64,000 bases of DNA from NCBI GenBank assembly GCA_030710605.1, contig CP092863.1:113956010-114020009 (forward strand). Reading direction: 5' to 3'. Made by a program: the position numbers and the translations under genes. Source of the DNA: Cordylochernes scorpioides (lineage: Eukaryota; Arthropoda; Arachnida; Pseudoscorpiones; Chernetidae). The notes beneath the pieces were generated by a model that saw only the letters and a list, made by a program, of their open reading frames with translations, was not told where the DNA came from and did no database searches. Positions 51,260 to 63,217 of this stretch are shown piece by piece (position 1 is the first letter of the stretch; each line of letters begins with the position of its first letter).

Positions 51260-51867
51260 ATCATAACTTGGGACTTGTTATAACCACAGTTAAAACACAT
51301 GTAGGTCTTAAAACTTGGGACCTTAGAATTACTATGTCATAACCAAGTGGCTGTTATAAGGAGGTTCCATTGTGAAAAAAAAAAAGTATTCATATAAAGG
51401 CAACAATCTTTTCTTGTTTAATGAGATAGCATAATTTTGTTCACAGGGCCTGCTTTCATTAAGACTTATTATTTCTTGCCATTTGTCTTTGTTTCTTATA
51501 ATGGGTTTTTGCTAGAAAGTTCTCCAAATATTATTCTTTTAGCCCTCTAACACCTGTGAAAGAAATCTATAGATTGACCTTCAGTTCCACCTGTCGCCTA
51601 CCACTGTTCATTCAACAGTCCCTAGTGTCCTGGATGCCATTTGGATTTAACACAACTACACCTAATGAGAGGGCGTCTCTCTACAAAGTTTTAAATACTA
51701 AAATGACCATTTTTAGTAATTAGCAGCTCTGAGGAGGTGAATACCTACAAACTACGTAAAAAAATATCAAAATTATTATAGCCTTATATGTACATATTTC
51801 CCATATAACTATGTAAATTTTTATTTCTTTCTCTCAATTATTGTATCTCTCAGGAGAATCTGTAAAT

Positions 51868-52166
51868 ACAGTAGAACCTCTTTTTAGCGGGCACCTCTCT
51901 ACAAAGGACAGTTTTCATTTGCAAAATTACCATTTTTACTATTTTGCAACTCTCTGGTAAGAGGACACCTCTCCCTAAAGGACACTTTGGCTCTGCAATT
52001 AGGTGTTGTCCTTTACATGGAGGTATTTCTACTGTATTACTAAAGATACTAACGGTACTGATTGACTTAACTAGCAACTCTCCAGTAAGAGGACACCTCT
52101 CTCTAGAGGACATTTTGGTCCTGAAACTAGGTGTTGTCCTCTACAAAGAGATATTCTACTGTACAA
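51868..52166. repeat. MITE-like repeat with CAGTAGAACCTC ends
   Basis: Begins ACAGTAGAACCTCT and ends AGAGATATTCTACTGTA, short inverted ends. Inside, a unit with GTAAGAGGACACCTCTC and GGTGTTGTCCTYTAC is repeated twice. A truncated relative lies at 52720-52960 and a weaker one at 51260-51375. Confidence 0.65.
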
Positions 52167-52719
52167 TGGGATAACAAGACCAAAAAGCAATTTCTAAGAT
52201 GTTAGTGTTGGCATCGTTATTATCAGATCCCATTGGGAAATTTTTCTACTGCAAGGTACCAATGACAGGCCTCTTTCCCACTGATCCTCCTCTACATCCA
52301 AGCTTTCCTGGCCTCACCCGGCGATGATCCTCTGGTCACCCATCCCCCTCCAACAGTGCTTTGTATATATTCCTCTTTATGCGTCCATCGGGCCTCAAAA
52401 ATCATCCATTCTGGTTAGCAGCGCCGTAAATAAAGATATTTCCGGCAGGCCTCTCTCTAATTGGAAGTTCAAATGTATTTAATTAAGGTTTGTGCTTAGC
52501 ACAAATTCTATTGGTCACAATTTGATATCTTTGGTCTGATAATAAAGTTATTTATAACTATATTGCTTGATTATTGTGCTAGAAAAAAAAAACTGCGATT
52601 TCCTGCTTTAAAAAAATAACATTTAAGCCTTTGAAAAGGCTTTCTTTAAATTGGCTGTAAATGGAGAACTCACCAACTGATATATGGATTCTCTGAAATT
52701 ATATTTTAAGAGTTCTTCA

Positions 52720-52960
52720 GGAGGAACTTGCATGAGAGGACACCTCTCTACAAAGGCCAGTTTTCATTGGCAAAATTACTATCTTTACTAATTTTCAACT
52801 CTCCAGTAAGAGGACACCTTCCCTAAAGAACACTGGCACTACAACTTGGCATTGTCCTTTACATAGAGGTTCTGACAGACACCATCAACAAGCTTTACAA
52901 GGTTGACACCCTAATATGATTGATTGGAGATAAGAAAGAAGACAGAGAGGTTCTATTGTA
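52720..52960. repeat. Second, diverged copy of the CAGTAGAACCTC repeat
   Basis: Shares GAGAGGACACCTCTCTACAAAG, CAACTCTCCAGTAAGAGGACACC and ends AGAGAGGTTCTATTGTAC. Confidence 0.6.
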
Positions 52961-53593
52961 CTTGTGGAAGCTCTACTGTTTTTTAATAATATTTTCTCAA
53001 GAGACATTTGTGAACAGGATTTCATTACCATTAATTCCTTAGAACCAGTTCACATCCATCAATGCTTGGTGACAATGGTTACATCAACACCAGCTGAAAA
53101 AGAATCTATATAGCGCTGCAATAGAGAGCAAATTATCGACCCTTAGTAAGCCCACGCAACAATAACAAAGCTAAAATGCAATGTCGGGCAAATCACTGAT
53201 GCAACCCATGCATGAAATTACAAGTTATGCATGTCTTTCCTCCTTTGTAAGTTCTTTCAAATATCATGTTACTCTCCAAGACATGTGTTTACGTTGGTGA
53301 CTTGTGCCCAATTAGATTATTGAACCAAAGCAGCTGTCTAAATCATCCACATGAAAATCATTAGAGACATATGAATAGTGCCAGTGTTTGTGCCAACTAA
53401 ATACAGCACTTTTATACCCGTCACGCATGCATGAACTCCAGTAGAGCATTGCTAATACATGAAAAGTTACTGTGCGTATGTGCAGAGTACAGCAGGATTT
53501 ATGCCTCTGTAAATAATTTCTAATGATAAAAGTTGTATCTAAACATCTACAATCATTGTTGAAGTTTGATTTAAGTAATAGTTTTTTTTTTTG
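52961..53593. other. No recognised feature
   Basis: No coding frame or repeat seen. Confidence 0.35.
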
Positions 53594-53895
53594 CTTATCC
53601 CTAAGTACACGAGATACAGGCCATGATAATCATGGTGGGTAGAAGTTGGTGACTGCTTTTACTGTAAGTGCACCACATGTCTACACACGTGAAAAGCAGT
53701 TCAACTTTGCACTTACAAATGTGCCAGAGTCCCATTTGGTTAATTGCACTTGCTGGTGGGGTTAGACTTTTGCAAAAATCAGGAGCCATTGGAGCATTTT
53801 TTTTTTAAATCAGAAAAAAAGTGCCCAATGCGGGAATCAGACCCGGGTTGTAGAAGTTGAAAACCAACGGTTTAGACCATCCTTCCACCAACCCC
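53594..53895 (-). mobile_element. tRNA-headed SINE, copy 3
   Basis: Full layout: tRNA-like head (box B GGTCTGATTCCCGC, mutated), A/T linker, hairpin body and CTTAGGGATAAG end. Confidence 0.82.
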
Positions 53896-54324
53896 TCAAG
53901 TAATAGTTGAATTATATCAATGGTGTCAAATTTAGTTGTTGGCTTTTTGTTAGACCATGTGTGGACATAAAAAAAAAGAAATGGTTGAATTATGGTTTTG
54001 ATTGATATGGTTAGTCGAATTGAAGTTAAGACTGTATAATCTGACATTTTCTCTATTCAACGACTATAGGAGTAATGACTAAAGATTAAGAGACTAAATC
54101 CCTCAAATTAGCGCTTAGAAAGTAAAAGTTATATATAAAAGGGTAATACTGGTAGAATAAACATAATACATTGTTCTAATGCATATTTAAAGGGAGAGGT
54201 GCCTATTTTGGTACATGAATACCATCCTTCCGTAACTTTATGTTGCATATTTGAAAGAGTGGCATATTCACAGATGATAATGCTTTTAATCTATGATAAA
54301 GCACAATTTGGATTATAGATACTA

Positions 54325-54436
54325 GAAAATAAGACCAATATCCAAATAAACTAATAGTGTTTGATGCTTCAATAACAGCGTTGTTACCGAAACGTCACAC
54401 ACTATTTATTTAGATATTGGTCTTATTTTCTTGTTG
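54325..54436. repeat. Foldback with hammerhead-like centre
   Basis: Arms AAATAAGACCAATATCCAAATAAA and its inverse enclose TTGATGC, a hairpin AACAGCGTTGTT, CCGAAACGTC. This has hammerhead order but two core changes. A related GAAACATCACACACTATT phrase lies inverted at 56393-56440. Confidence 0.55.
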
Positions 54437-54814
54437 TTTTTAATCTACTAAATGTTGTGGCACTTCACACAGTTACAAGACTTCACCAAAGCCTTTCATT
54501 ATTTGACAGATCTAACTGGATAAGCCAATACTTATGACCATTGAGATTTTAAATTAAATAGAAGAAACTTGTGGAGTTTTATAAAGAGAGAGAGACTCAG
54601 GACAAATGTATCTCCCAAACCCCACAGACGTTACACCAATTTTATAGCAGGTAGAAGCTCAAAATCTTGCTCCACTTTAAATAAAAAATTTGCCCTACGA
54701 TCAGTCAAGTGTAAAAAGCCTGGAGCTATTCTAGAATGTGGGAGACAAGCAGCAACCTGTATTTCCAGGCTCAAAACTGTCAGCCATACAAGACCAAGAT
54801 GGTCTAAATATGTG

Positions 54815-56136
54815 TTGGTGTGTTCAAAAAGTGTCGCGACTTTTGTGTTTTTTCAAAAATTATTTATTTATTCATGGATACCTATTTTGTCCCCTTCAAA
54901 GTAATCCCCATGAGATATTATACACTTGTGCCAACGGTTTTTCTAATCTTCGAAGCACTTCAAAAAATCATTTTTTAAAATCTTTTTCAGCTCCTCCTCC
55001 GATGCCGTCTTTATCTCGTCAAGCGTAGCGTAACGTCGTCCTTTCATGGGCCTCTTCAGTTTAGGGAACAAGAAAAAGTCACAGGGGGCCAGATCTGGGG
55101 AATATGGTGGCTGCGGCATCATTAGTGTGTTGTTTTTGGCCAAAAAGTCGCGCACAAGCAACGATGTGTGAGCAGGGGCGTTATCGTGGTGCAAAAGCCA
55201 AATTTTGTTCTTCCACAAATCCGGACGTTTCTGGCGGATTGCTTCGCGCAAATTGCGCATAACTTGAAGGTAATATTCCTTATTGACAGTTATACCCTGT
55301 GGCAAGAACGCATCATGCACCACGCCCCTGCAATCGAAGAAAACTGTCAGCAAAACTTTCACATTCGACCGAACTTGGCGCGCTTTTTTCGGTCTTGGTT
55401 CGTGCGGCAGCTTCCATTGAGATGATTGAGCTTTGGTTTCCACGTCATAACCATCAACCCACGCTTCGTCACCAGTTATGACCCTCTGGAGCAAATTTGG
55501 GTCGTCGCGGACAGAGTCCAACATCTCATTAGCAATGTTCATGCGATGCTGTTTTTGGTCGCAATTGAGCAATTTTGGTACGAATTTCGCTGCGACCCGT
55601 CTAATGCCCAAATCATTGATAAAAATCGAATGGCACGAGCCAATCGATATGTTTAGGTCCTCAGCAACTTCTCTAACGGTGATTCAACGATTGGCAAATA
55701 TCATTTTCTCCACTTCATTATTTTTTTTGTCTGTTGTTGAAGTGCTCGGGCGTCCGGCACGCTCTTCATCGTTCACATGTTCTCGGCCTTCTGAGAACAT
55801 TTTGTACAAACCGATAAACGTTGCTTCGGTCCAAGGTAGCTTCTCCGTATGCCACAGTCAACATTCGGAATGCATCCGCGCACTTAATTTTGCTTTTCAC
55901 ACAAAATTTGATACAGGTTCTTTGATCCATTTTTTTTTTAATAGGTAAAAATCGAAGACGATTCAAAACACCTGCAAGCAAAGCAGCTGTCACCAATTAA
56001 GTGAACATTCAAAATGGCCGAGCTTGTCGGCATAAGTGAGACATGAGTACTAACATAAAGCCACAAAAAGATCGAAATTCGAATATACATAACCAGCGAA
56101 AATTCAAAAGTTGCGATACTTTTTGAACACACCTCG
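54815..56136 (-). mobile_element. mariner transposon, minus strand, defective
   Basis: The ends share GGTGTGTTCAAAAAGTRTCG in inverted orientation (54818 onward and to ~56134). The transposase lies on the minus strand with a frameshift and a nonsense codon. Outer bases of the left end are altered, so the TA duplication is not clean. Confidence 0.88.
54880..55930 (-). pseudogene. mariner transposase, broken
   Basis: Starts MDQRTCIKFCVK at 55930 with the N-terminal helix-turn-helix (CADAFRMLTVAYGEATLDRSNVYRF in short blocks). It leaves frame near 55.77 kb and resumes by 55611 (IRRVAAKFVPKLLN, the family's linker). The catalytic triad is visible: VITGDEAWV, LLHHDNAPAHT and YSPDLAPCDFFLFPKLK, a D-D34D arrangement. 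A TAG at 54943 then interrupts the last ~22 residues, after which KNRWHKCI continues to about 54880. Catalytic residues intact, gene dead. Confidence 0.9.
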
Positions 56137-56689
56137 TACACAATGCACCATTTGCAGGCATCACCGAAGAGTCCTCTTCCAGATGATCAGGAAGTCTTTG
56201 TTATTTTCCTTTACCTCAAGTCTCAGGAAGAACTTGTAAATGGATTGTTGAAACGAGAATTGCATTGGCAAATTTAAAGAAGAAGGGAAGAAGTTTCTTG
56301 GAAAACCCAGTACATTCTATCTATCAATGAGTAAATAGCAAACCCAATCTCATGAAGTAATAAGTGTCATAAACACAAGGTAACAAGACCAAATAAATAA
56401 ATAGTGTGTGATGTTTCGGTAACAGCATTGTTATATCTATAATCCAAATTGTGCCTTATTATAATAACTGTCATGAATTCAATACCTTTGTTTGAGGAAG
56501 TAACAATATTGTTAACATTTTGTCATGTTACATGATCTCTATAATCCATATTGTATCTTATTAATACTCATTTGTGATTTAAAAAAAAACACTTGTGCTC
56601 TACTTTTATCATCCTATTATCCATGGTGAGGGAAGAAATTCTTTTTGAGTCTTTTGATGGATGGATATGGGAGATATTCATTTTTTTGT

Positions 56690-56995
56690 GCTTATTCCAA
56701 GTACACGTGGTACAGGCCATGATATTCATGGTGGGTAGAAGTAGGCGACTGCTTTTACTGTAAGTGCACCACATATCTACACATGTGAAAAGCAGTTCCG
56801 ACTTTGCACTTACAAATGTGCCAGAGCCCCGTTTGGTTACTTGCACTCGCTGGTGGGGTTGGACTTTTGCAAGAATCGAGGGCCATTGGACCATTTTTTT
56901 TTTATAAAAAAAAAAAAAAGTGCCCAATGCGGGAATTGAACCTAGGTCGTAGCGGCCGAAAACCAACGGTTTAGACCATCCTTCCACCGACCCCC
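56690..56995 (-). mobile_element. tRNA-headed SINE, copy 4
   Basis: The minus strand starts GGGGGTCGGTGGAAGGATGG with TGGTCTAAACCG as box A-like and GGTTCAATTCCCGC (56929-56942) as box B. Best preserved copy. Confidence 0.85.
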
Positions 56996-57007
56996 TTGTG
57001 TTTATAA

Positions 57008-57410
57008 TCTACTAGCCGAATGACCCGGGCAACGCCCGGGTTTTACCAGATTAAATGTTTTATTAAAATACTATTCTTTACAATTATAAATTTGCGTTGT
57101 GGATGGCACTCTTTTGAAACGTCCCGCTTCAATCTTTTGTGTGTTTTTAAAATACAAAAATAAAAATGTAAATTTTCACAACGATATTTGAAAATTGTAT
57201 TATTTAGATTTTTTGTATGAATATATTTTAAATCTGATATATACATAAAATGATATGATAATGATAGCAAGTGATTTCTTGTTCCTACCCTGTCATTACG
57301 TCACTCAAGGTCACCGTCGCGCCACGTGGTGGCGCAGCAAACGGTGACACCTGAATGGCGCTCTCCTATTGGCTCGCTACGATCACGCCACCAAAAGCAA
57401 ACAGTGACAG
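57008..57410. repeat. GC-richer segment with CCCGGGCAACGCCCGGG palindrome
   Basis: The palindrome is at 57018-57034. Further right CGTCGCGCCACGTGGTGGCGC and CAAACGGTGACA/CAAACAGTGACAG near-repeats occur. Probably a transposon end, class unknown. Confidence 0.4.
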
Positions 57411-57917
57411 AACGCATTATGCTGATAACTGTATATAGAATAATCCTAATTATGCCTTATTATCGAGAGTAGAAGTTTGTTTTATATGTAAAAGGAACAT
57501 TTGTTCTTTTATTTCTTACACTTAGGTTAGTTTCTGAAAGGTTAAATTAGGTTAGGCTGTTTTAAAAACGGATTTTAGTCTCCAAGTATTGACCTAGAAG
57601 AGAATAATTGGTGGCATGTTTCCACACAGCCAGTGATACGAGTATCTCACTGACAACTTTGATGGACATTTTTTTCATATAAAGCTATTTTTATTGGAAC
57701 AGAGATTTGAATTATTATAAATAGCTTCATATGAATCAATATATACATTTATTGTATTAGACATTTGACTGTGTTTTGATAGAAGCCTTATTTTTACTTT
57801 GTCCCTAGATAATTATTGTAAAAATAGTAAGATATTAGCTTCATAATTAAGTCTAAAATAATGGACTTTTAACAAGTTTATCAAATTAACCATAGGATTA
57901 AAACATTTGGGACTTTT
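57411..57917. other. AT-rich spacer
   Basis: Nothing recognised. Confidence 0.35.
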
Positions 57918-58216
57918 TGTATTATCCCTAGTACATGTGGCACAGGTTATGATAATCATAGTGAACAGTATTTGGTGACTGCCTTTACTGTAAGTGCACC
58001 ACATGGCTACACATGTAGAAAGCAGTTAGACTTTTGCACTTACAAATGTGCCAGAGCCCTGTTCGGTTAATTGCCCTTGTTTGTGGGGTTACGCTTTTTC
58101 AAGATTCAGGGCCCAATGGAGAAATTTTTATTCATAAAAAAGTGCCTAATGCTGGATTCAATCCTTGGTTGTGGCATTCAGAAAATGACAGTTTATACCA
58201 CTTGTCTACTGACCCC
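57918..58216 (-). mobile_element. tRNA-headed SINE, copy 5, most diverged
   Basis: Retains the body hairpin and linker; the head is mutated (GGATTGAATCCAGC for box B). Confidence 0.75.
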
Positions 58217-59783
58217 CGTTTTTAAATGTTTAAATCTATTGAATTTTTTAGAATAGGAAAATTGATAAATGTTGGTAAAAACATGGTAAAAAAATGTTGC
58301 TTTCAAGTCTATTATGAGGAAAATTACCAAACTTTTAATATTGCATAATTTTCAAGTTTGTAAAACAATTTAAAGGTATTTTATAAAAATACATTTAATT
58401 AAATGAATTTGAAGTATTTTGTAAGTGTGTGTGTGGTTAAATGTGTCGTTATTATAATCGTACAAAATAGGTTTAATATAAATGAAAAATAATCTTTTAT
58501 ATATAATCAAATTAATGAAAATCTTAAGAGAAGGAGAACTCTCAAACCACTGTTTTACAAATGTCAAATATGCAAATTAAAAAAAGCAGTTTAACAAAAA
58601 GATACTATATTATAGGCTATATTATGCTTTGATTATTTTAAAACTGCTTTTCAAATTTCTCTTCATAAAAAAAGCAAATTTAATTGATTTTTAATTACTT
58701 CTGTAAAATGACATCTCATGCATGCAGCGTGGACTAAAAAAATGAGTCAAATGAATTTTAAGGAATTCCTATAAAAATTATTTGAGCCCTTTGCACTCAC
58801 CTTTATTAGCTAATTAACTATTAACTAAAATTAATATATTTTTAATTTTAATTTTTTTAATATCAGCGTTACAAAAGAGCGCGAATTTTTACCAGGTCAA
58901 ATAGTAAAAAAAAATATCTTTTGAAGAGATGATGATAAATTCGAATATATTTTGAAAACACTATTTTATTATTTATATATATATTTTTTAAAATGTTTAT
59001 ATTTTATTATTATTGAATTTATATATATCTAATCAAATTTTAAAAATTTTGTAGTAAATAATGTATCGCATAAATCAGAAGTCCAATGGGAATGGTTCAT
59101 TTTATTCAGACATGTTTGTCCTTCAACTGATACATAAACAAGCAAGATAAAAGCTACAATAAAAGCCAATATAAGTACAACCGATTTAATTTATTGAGAA
59201 AGTATTTAGACAAAAAATAACTAAGCTTAACTCTTAAAATGGTTGCGTAACACATAATTAAATATTTTTTATCCCGTTCAACTATTTTTTTAAAGGATCT
59301 TGTAAACATCAGGCATATCTGGGTAGTTGGCATTCTGCGCTCCAGGAACCTGGGTTATAAATATATATCTGTACGGTAAAAAATATTTATTAGATTTTAG
59401 CTTCGTGTTTTAAATAGTTAGGTTGAATTTTGAATATATATAGAAAAGAAATTATTTATAACTCTTCAGTTTGGAAAACTATAAATGAGGTGTATAAGGA
59501 ATTTGAGGACAGTTGAAAATACACGCATACAAATGGGATAAATCTACTTATCTACCAAATTTAGTTAAAAGTTAAAACTTTGTACATTCATAAAATAAAA
59601 TATATAAAAACTTTATTTTAAATAGTACACACATCTCAATAAGGGCTTTAATATTTGTTGAAAACATTGGTCTACCAAAAATTCAATGGCAATTAATCAA
59701 GATTGTTGTGTGAACATTTAGTGATATAATTTTCAAAAACGCCCCATGTGTAATAGCCTAGGCCCTAGGGGATTAAGATCTAA
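58217..59783. other. AT-rich sequence, nothing recognised
   Basis: No frame above about 65 codons and no repeat seen. Confidence 0.4.
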
Positions 59784-60462
59784 ATATGTGACTTTAGATC
59801 CTTTAGATTACTTGACAAGATTATTAACTTCAGTGGTTTGAAGGAGTTACTGTTGAGAAGTAGCGATTGTTGCGCTAGAAATTTATATCTCAAGGAGGTT
59901 CTAAGACACTCGTAGAACATATTTTGGCCCTATTGCACTTGATAGTGTTAAAGCGCGCGCGCTCTGTGTGTGATTGTGATTTTTAAGATTTCCGCAGTGA
60001 GGTCTCCATGCGAGTCACCTTCATCTCCTTACTTTATGAATAATATTATCTTGAAACCATCGGTAATCTTAGCAGTTGCGTTTTGCGTGAATTTCTGGCA
60101 TACTGTTTTATTACTTATGTTATAATGATGTCTGCCACAAATTAAAGTATTGTGGGGGCCGAGAGACTTCCTTCCTGCCTGCTGGAATGACTGACCACGC
60201 CGTCAGCAAACATAAAAGCGGGAGACATGAAATAGGAGATGACCACCGCTCTGCGGCGCGGCAGATCAGCGGAAGTGAAAGAGACCAGAATAGACATTCT
60301 AGGGTGTTGTCCTTTTTGTCTTCCTCTAAAAATGTAGCTAATAAGTAATACCAATAAAACACTAACTTGCGCTAGGTGGCCGGACAGTAAACAGCACGTG
60401 CAGCACCGCTCCGGTAAATATAGTTATATTACTAATATTTCAGTGTATATTTGCCTTATACT

Positions 60463-61422
60463 ATGAAAGGGATAATACGGTTACTCTTAATACTTGTGGT
60501 ATGCAACACTAAATATGTAAATTTACTCAAGGTAACGCACTATGCAAAAATCTCAGTACGAAGGGATAATGATGGACAATGTGGTCAAAATATAAACTTA
60601 CCATCTGGGAATATATCTGGTAACCAAAAAAGACTGCTATGTATCATTCTGGCTCTATTATTTATCTCAGGCATTGAACAAAACCCAGGCCCCCCAACCA
60701 AAAGGCAAACTACATTGACTGCGCCAGTACACTCAGGAGAGAGAGAATCAATAGATGGCGAGCTAAAAATGCTAATCTTAAACATGGCGGCGGAAATAAA
60801 GAGTCTAGGAGAGAGAATTGACATCAGACTTACCAAAATAGAGACTCGAATGGACGATTGGGATATGCGATTCTGCAATATGGAGGAGAAGCTAACTAAA
60901 TGTACAGAGTCTCAACAAGCTACCGAAAAATTGGCTTCATGTAATTCTTTAAAGGTAAATGAACTGGAGGCTAGAGTCGAATTTTTTGAGACGAGACTGC
61001 GTGAGCCCAATCTAGTGTTCTATGGTATTGAGAGGGAGGGTGACGAAAACCAGGCAGATTGTAACTTAAAGATTCAAAACGTAATTAGAGATAAAATGGA
61101 AATCGGAGATGATTTAAAAATAACAAAATGTCACCGACTTTCACGCGGATCCAATGCACCAGTTCTTGTTGTGGTGCCTGATTATGCTGATAGAGCAAAA
61201 ATATTTAAAAATGCCTACAAACTCAGAGATACTAAAATTTCGATAAGTAAAGATTATAGTAAAAATGTTAGAGAGCAGCGGCGCATCCTAATTGCAAAAA
61301 GGAAAGAATTGGGTGAAAGGGGAATAAAATCGAAGTTGAGAGATAACAAGCTTTTTGTAAATGATAAAGTCTGTAAAGTGATGAATGGCCAAGTTGTTGA
61401 TAGCACAGAAGCTGCTATATAG
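60463..61422 (+). CDS. LINE ORF1 protein with N-terminal 2A-like motif, coiled coil and L1-type RNA-binding domain
   Basis: 319 residues from the ATG at 60463. Residues 1-20 and ~50-68 are hydrophobic (LLLILVVC; LLCIILALLFIS). They lead into SGIEQNPGPP at 69-78, matching the 2A pattern (I/V)E-x-N-P-G-P, at which ribosomes skip a peptide bond between G76 and P77. Residues ~100-180 form a coiled coil (IKSLGERIDIRLTKIETRM, NSLKVNELEARVEFFETRL). Residues ~185-290 resemble the L1 ORF1p RRM and C-terminal domains (NLVFYGIERE, ITKCHRLSRG, APVLVVVPDYADRAKIFKNA, VREQRRILIAKRKEL). Such proteins coat LINE RNA. The frame is intact. Confidence 0.85.
   Translation: MKGIIRLLLILVVCNTKYVNLLKVTHYAKISVRRDNDGQCGQNINLPSGNISGNQKRLLCIILALLFISGIEQNPGPPTKRQTTLTAPVHSGERESIDGELKMLILNMAAEIKSLGERIDIRLTKIETRMDDWDMRFCNMEEKLTKCTESQQATEKLASCNSLKVNELEARVEFFETRLREPNLVFYGIEREGDENQADCNLKIQNVIRDKMEIGDDLKITKCHRLSRGSNAPVLVVVPDYADRAKIFKNAYKLRDTKISISKDYSKNVREQRRILIAKRKELGERGIKSKLRDNKLFVNDKVCKVMNGQVVDSTEAAI
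60661..60696 (+). promoter_or_regulatory. 2A-like ribosome-skipping motif in ORF1
   Basis: Codes for FISGIEQNPGPP. The usual D before (V/I)E is G here, a variant also reported among LINE-encoded 2A-like sequences, but activity must be tested. Confidence 0.7.
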
Positions 61423-61439
61423 CAACAACCTCGTAGAAA

Positions 61440-61775
61440 CAATTGTGTAAATAGAAGAAATACGACATCAAAATCACAAATTAATTCTCCACCCAACAAT
61501 CAAATAACGGAAAGTTACTTCGACACAAATACATGTAAATTCGATTTTCAAGACGCTGACAATGCAATTTTTTCTGAAAATTCGCGAGACATCGCGGAAA
61601 CTTGGTTATCTATTTTCTTATCAACAAACACAAGAGCCCTCCAACATGTTATCTGTTTGATATTTGTATACCTTCCTCCAAACCAAATACAGCTGCATAA
61701 CTTAGATAAACTGTTTACATATATTCAAAAGCAAATAGCATATGAAAATTTTTTAGAGAAAACAACACCAAGATG
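61440..61775 (+). pseudogene. LINE ORF2 endonuclease fragment
   Basis: In one frame reads FQDADNAIFSENSRDIAETWLS and ICLIFVYLPPNQIQLHNLDKLFTYI, resembling the middle of an APE endonuclease (YLPPN). It ends where the sequence jumps to the ORF2 C-terminus. Confidence 0.55.
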
Positions 61776-62009
61776 CTCTGCGGTGAGGACCCGATTTGTA
61801 CCTTCTGTAATTCAAAACTAAAAAATGAAATCACTCACTATATTTTTGATTGCTATGCTCTGAAAGAAGAAAGAAGAACCCTTATGCTCAAAACTGGGCA
61901 ACTCTGTGCTTCACTTCCATCAATAATTGACAATATGACCCAGAATAAGTATATTGCTACGGCGTTTTATGGTTTCCACAAGTCCATATCTCAGAAGAAG
62001 GCCAAGTGA
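61773..62009 (+). pseudogene. LINE ORF2 C-terminal zinc motif
   Basis: 78 codons with CTFCNSKLKNEITHYIFDC, the C-x2-C...H...C end of many LINE ORF2 proteins, then a short helical tail. RT itself is deleted. Confidence 0.7.
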
Positions 62010-62523
62010 CACTCACTTCTCACTTTCTTACTGCTACTCTTTTTGTGTTGTTTTTCTTGCTTCCCTCTTTCTCTTTCTTGTTTTTTTTTTTTTTTTTTTC
62101 CTTTTCTTCTGTATATATCGATATTTCCTTTGTCTCACTGCTTGGTTCTTATGCATACCTCTGGTGAATCCTGTATAGGGTCAGTGACCCTGAATAAAGG
62201 CTTTTTGTTGTTGTTGTTGTTGTTGTAAAACACTAACTTGGAGATACTTTCTGAGCCATCGCTGGACTAATAAATCGACACACCACATTGGTGAGCCGGA
62301 CGTGATTGAAAATAAAAACCTTATGAAGATTTCAAGAGATAAAGAAATGCAAATATTGATTTTCAAGCTTGTAAAGAAATTTCATCCAAGATATCGGGAT
62401 ATCATCTCAAGACTAAGATAAGTTTTTATATTATCTTCCTTATTATTTCATCTCAATATTTTAATTTTTAACTTTATCTCTAAATATATATAGCTGTTGT
62501 GTCGAATTTTAAATTTGCGTAAG

Positions 62524-63217
62524 ATGGAAACAGAAAATAAGCCACTCGATACCTCCGAAATATGCAAAGTTAGTGTTAAAATTCCGCCTTTCTGGGTTGA
62601 AAAACCTGAAATATGGTTCTTCCAGGTAGAGGCGCAGTTCAAAATAGCTGGAATTATTCAGGAAGACACTAAATTTAATTATTTGATCTCCCAATTAGAA
62701 CCTAAATATATAGAAAAAATTCGGGACATAATTAATAGCAAAATTGATAACAAGTACTCTGAATGTAAATCACGACTACTTGAATTGTTCAGAGAAAGTG
62801 AAGGGTTGAGAATTAAAAAGTTAATTTCTGGCATAGAGCTCGGAGACATGAAGCCGAGCCAGTTATTACAAAAGCTCAGATCCCTCGCTACCCCAGATAT
62901 CTCTGACAATTTGATTAAAACTTTATAGCTCGATAAATTGCCAACATCCATAAAGATTATACTCATTGTAAGCGCTGAGGACATTAGCAAATTGGCCATA
63001 TTGGCCGATAAAATAAATGAAATAAACACTTCCAAAGAAATATATGATTCGGAAGTATATTCTTCTTCAACAGATCGCTTGATCGCCAAATTGGAAGAAC
63101 TTGAACAGCAGGTGTCCGAATTGAGGCTGGAGAGATCAAGATCTCGATCCAAAACTAGGAATCAGTCAAGGGCGAGAAGTGATTTTCAAAGATCTTTCAA
63201 TACAAAAGGGAAATACA
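62524..63217 (+). pseudogene. gypsy gag, second copy, same TAG stop, truncated
   Basis: The translation equals the copy at 23596 throughout, including the TAG (62926-62928). It ends at KGKY where a LINE in opposite orientation begins with its AC-repeat tail. Confidence 0.88.

Larger units (their letters stand above)
60370..62225 (+). mobile_element. LINE (family A) with complete 5' end, internally deleted
   Basis: Inserted in the gypsy LTR, flanked by TAAAACACTAACTTG at 60355-60369 and 62226-62240, a 15-bp target duplication. Contains an intact ORF1, a fragment of endonuclease and the last part of ORF2. The 3' end has GGGTCAGTGACCC hairpin, GAATAAAGGC and TTG repeats. The middle of ORF2 (RT) is missing. 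Confidence 0.93.
59784..63217 (+). mobile_element. Second copy of the gypsy 5' region plus its flank
   Basis: 59784-60150 equals the flank at 22724-23092. The LTR starts at 60151 and, after a LINE insertion, ends at 62287. The primer-binding site and gag follow and match 23360-24286 almost base for base. The copy is cut at about 63217 by another LINE. Sharing of the flank means the two loci were duplicated together rather than inserted independently. Confidence 0.88.

Noticed and set aside
61954..62228. Phenylalanine/leucine-rich frames resembling a membrane protein
   Set aside because: Produced by a T-rich LINE 3' UTR and the TTG tail.
62679..63152. Minus-strand 157-codon frame over gypsy gag (also 23751-24224)
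   Set aside because: Antisense shadow of the gag frame; present in both copies only because the copies are identical.
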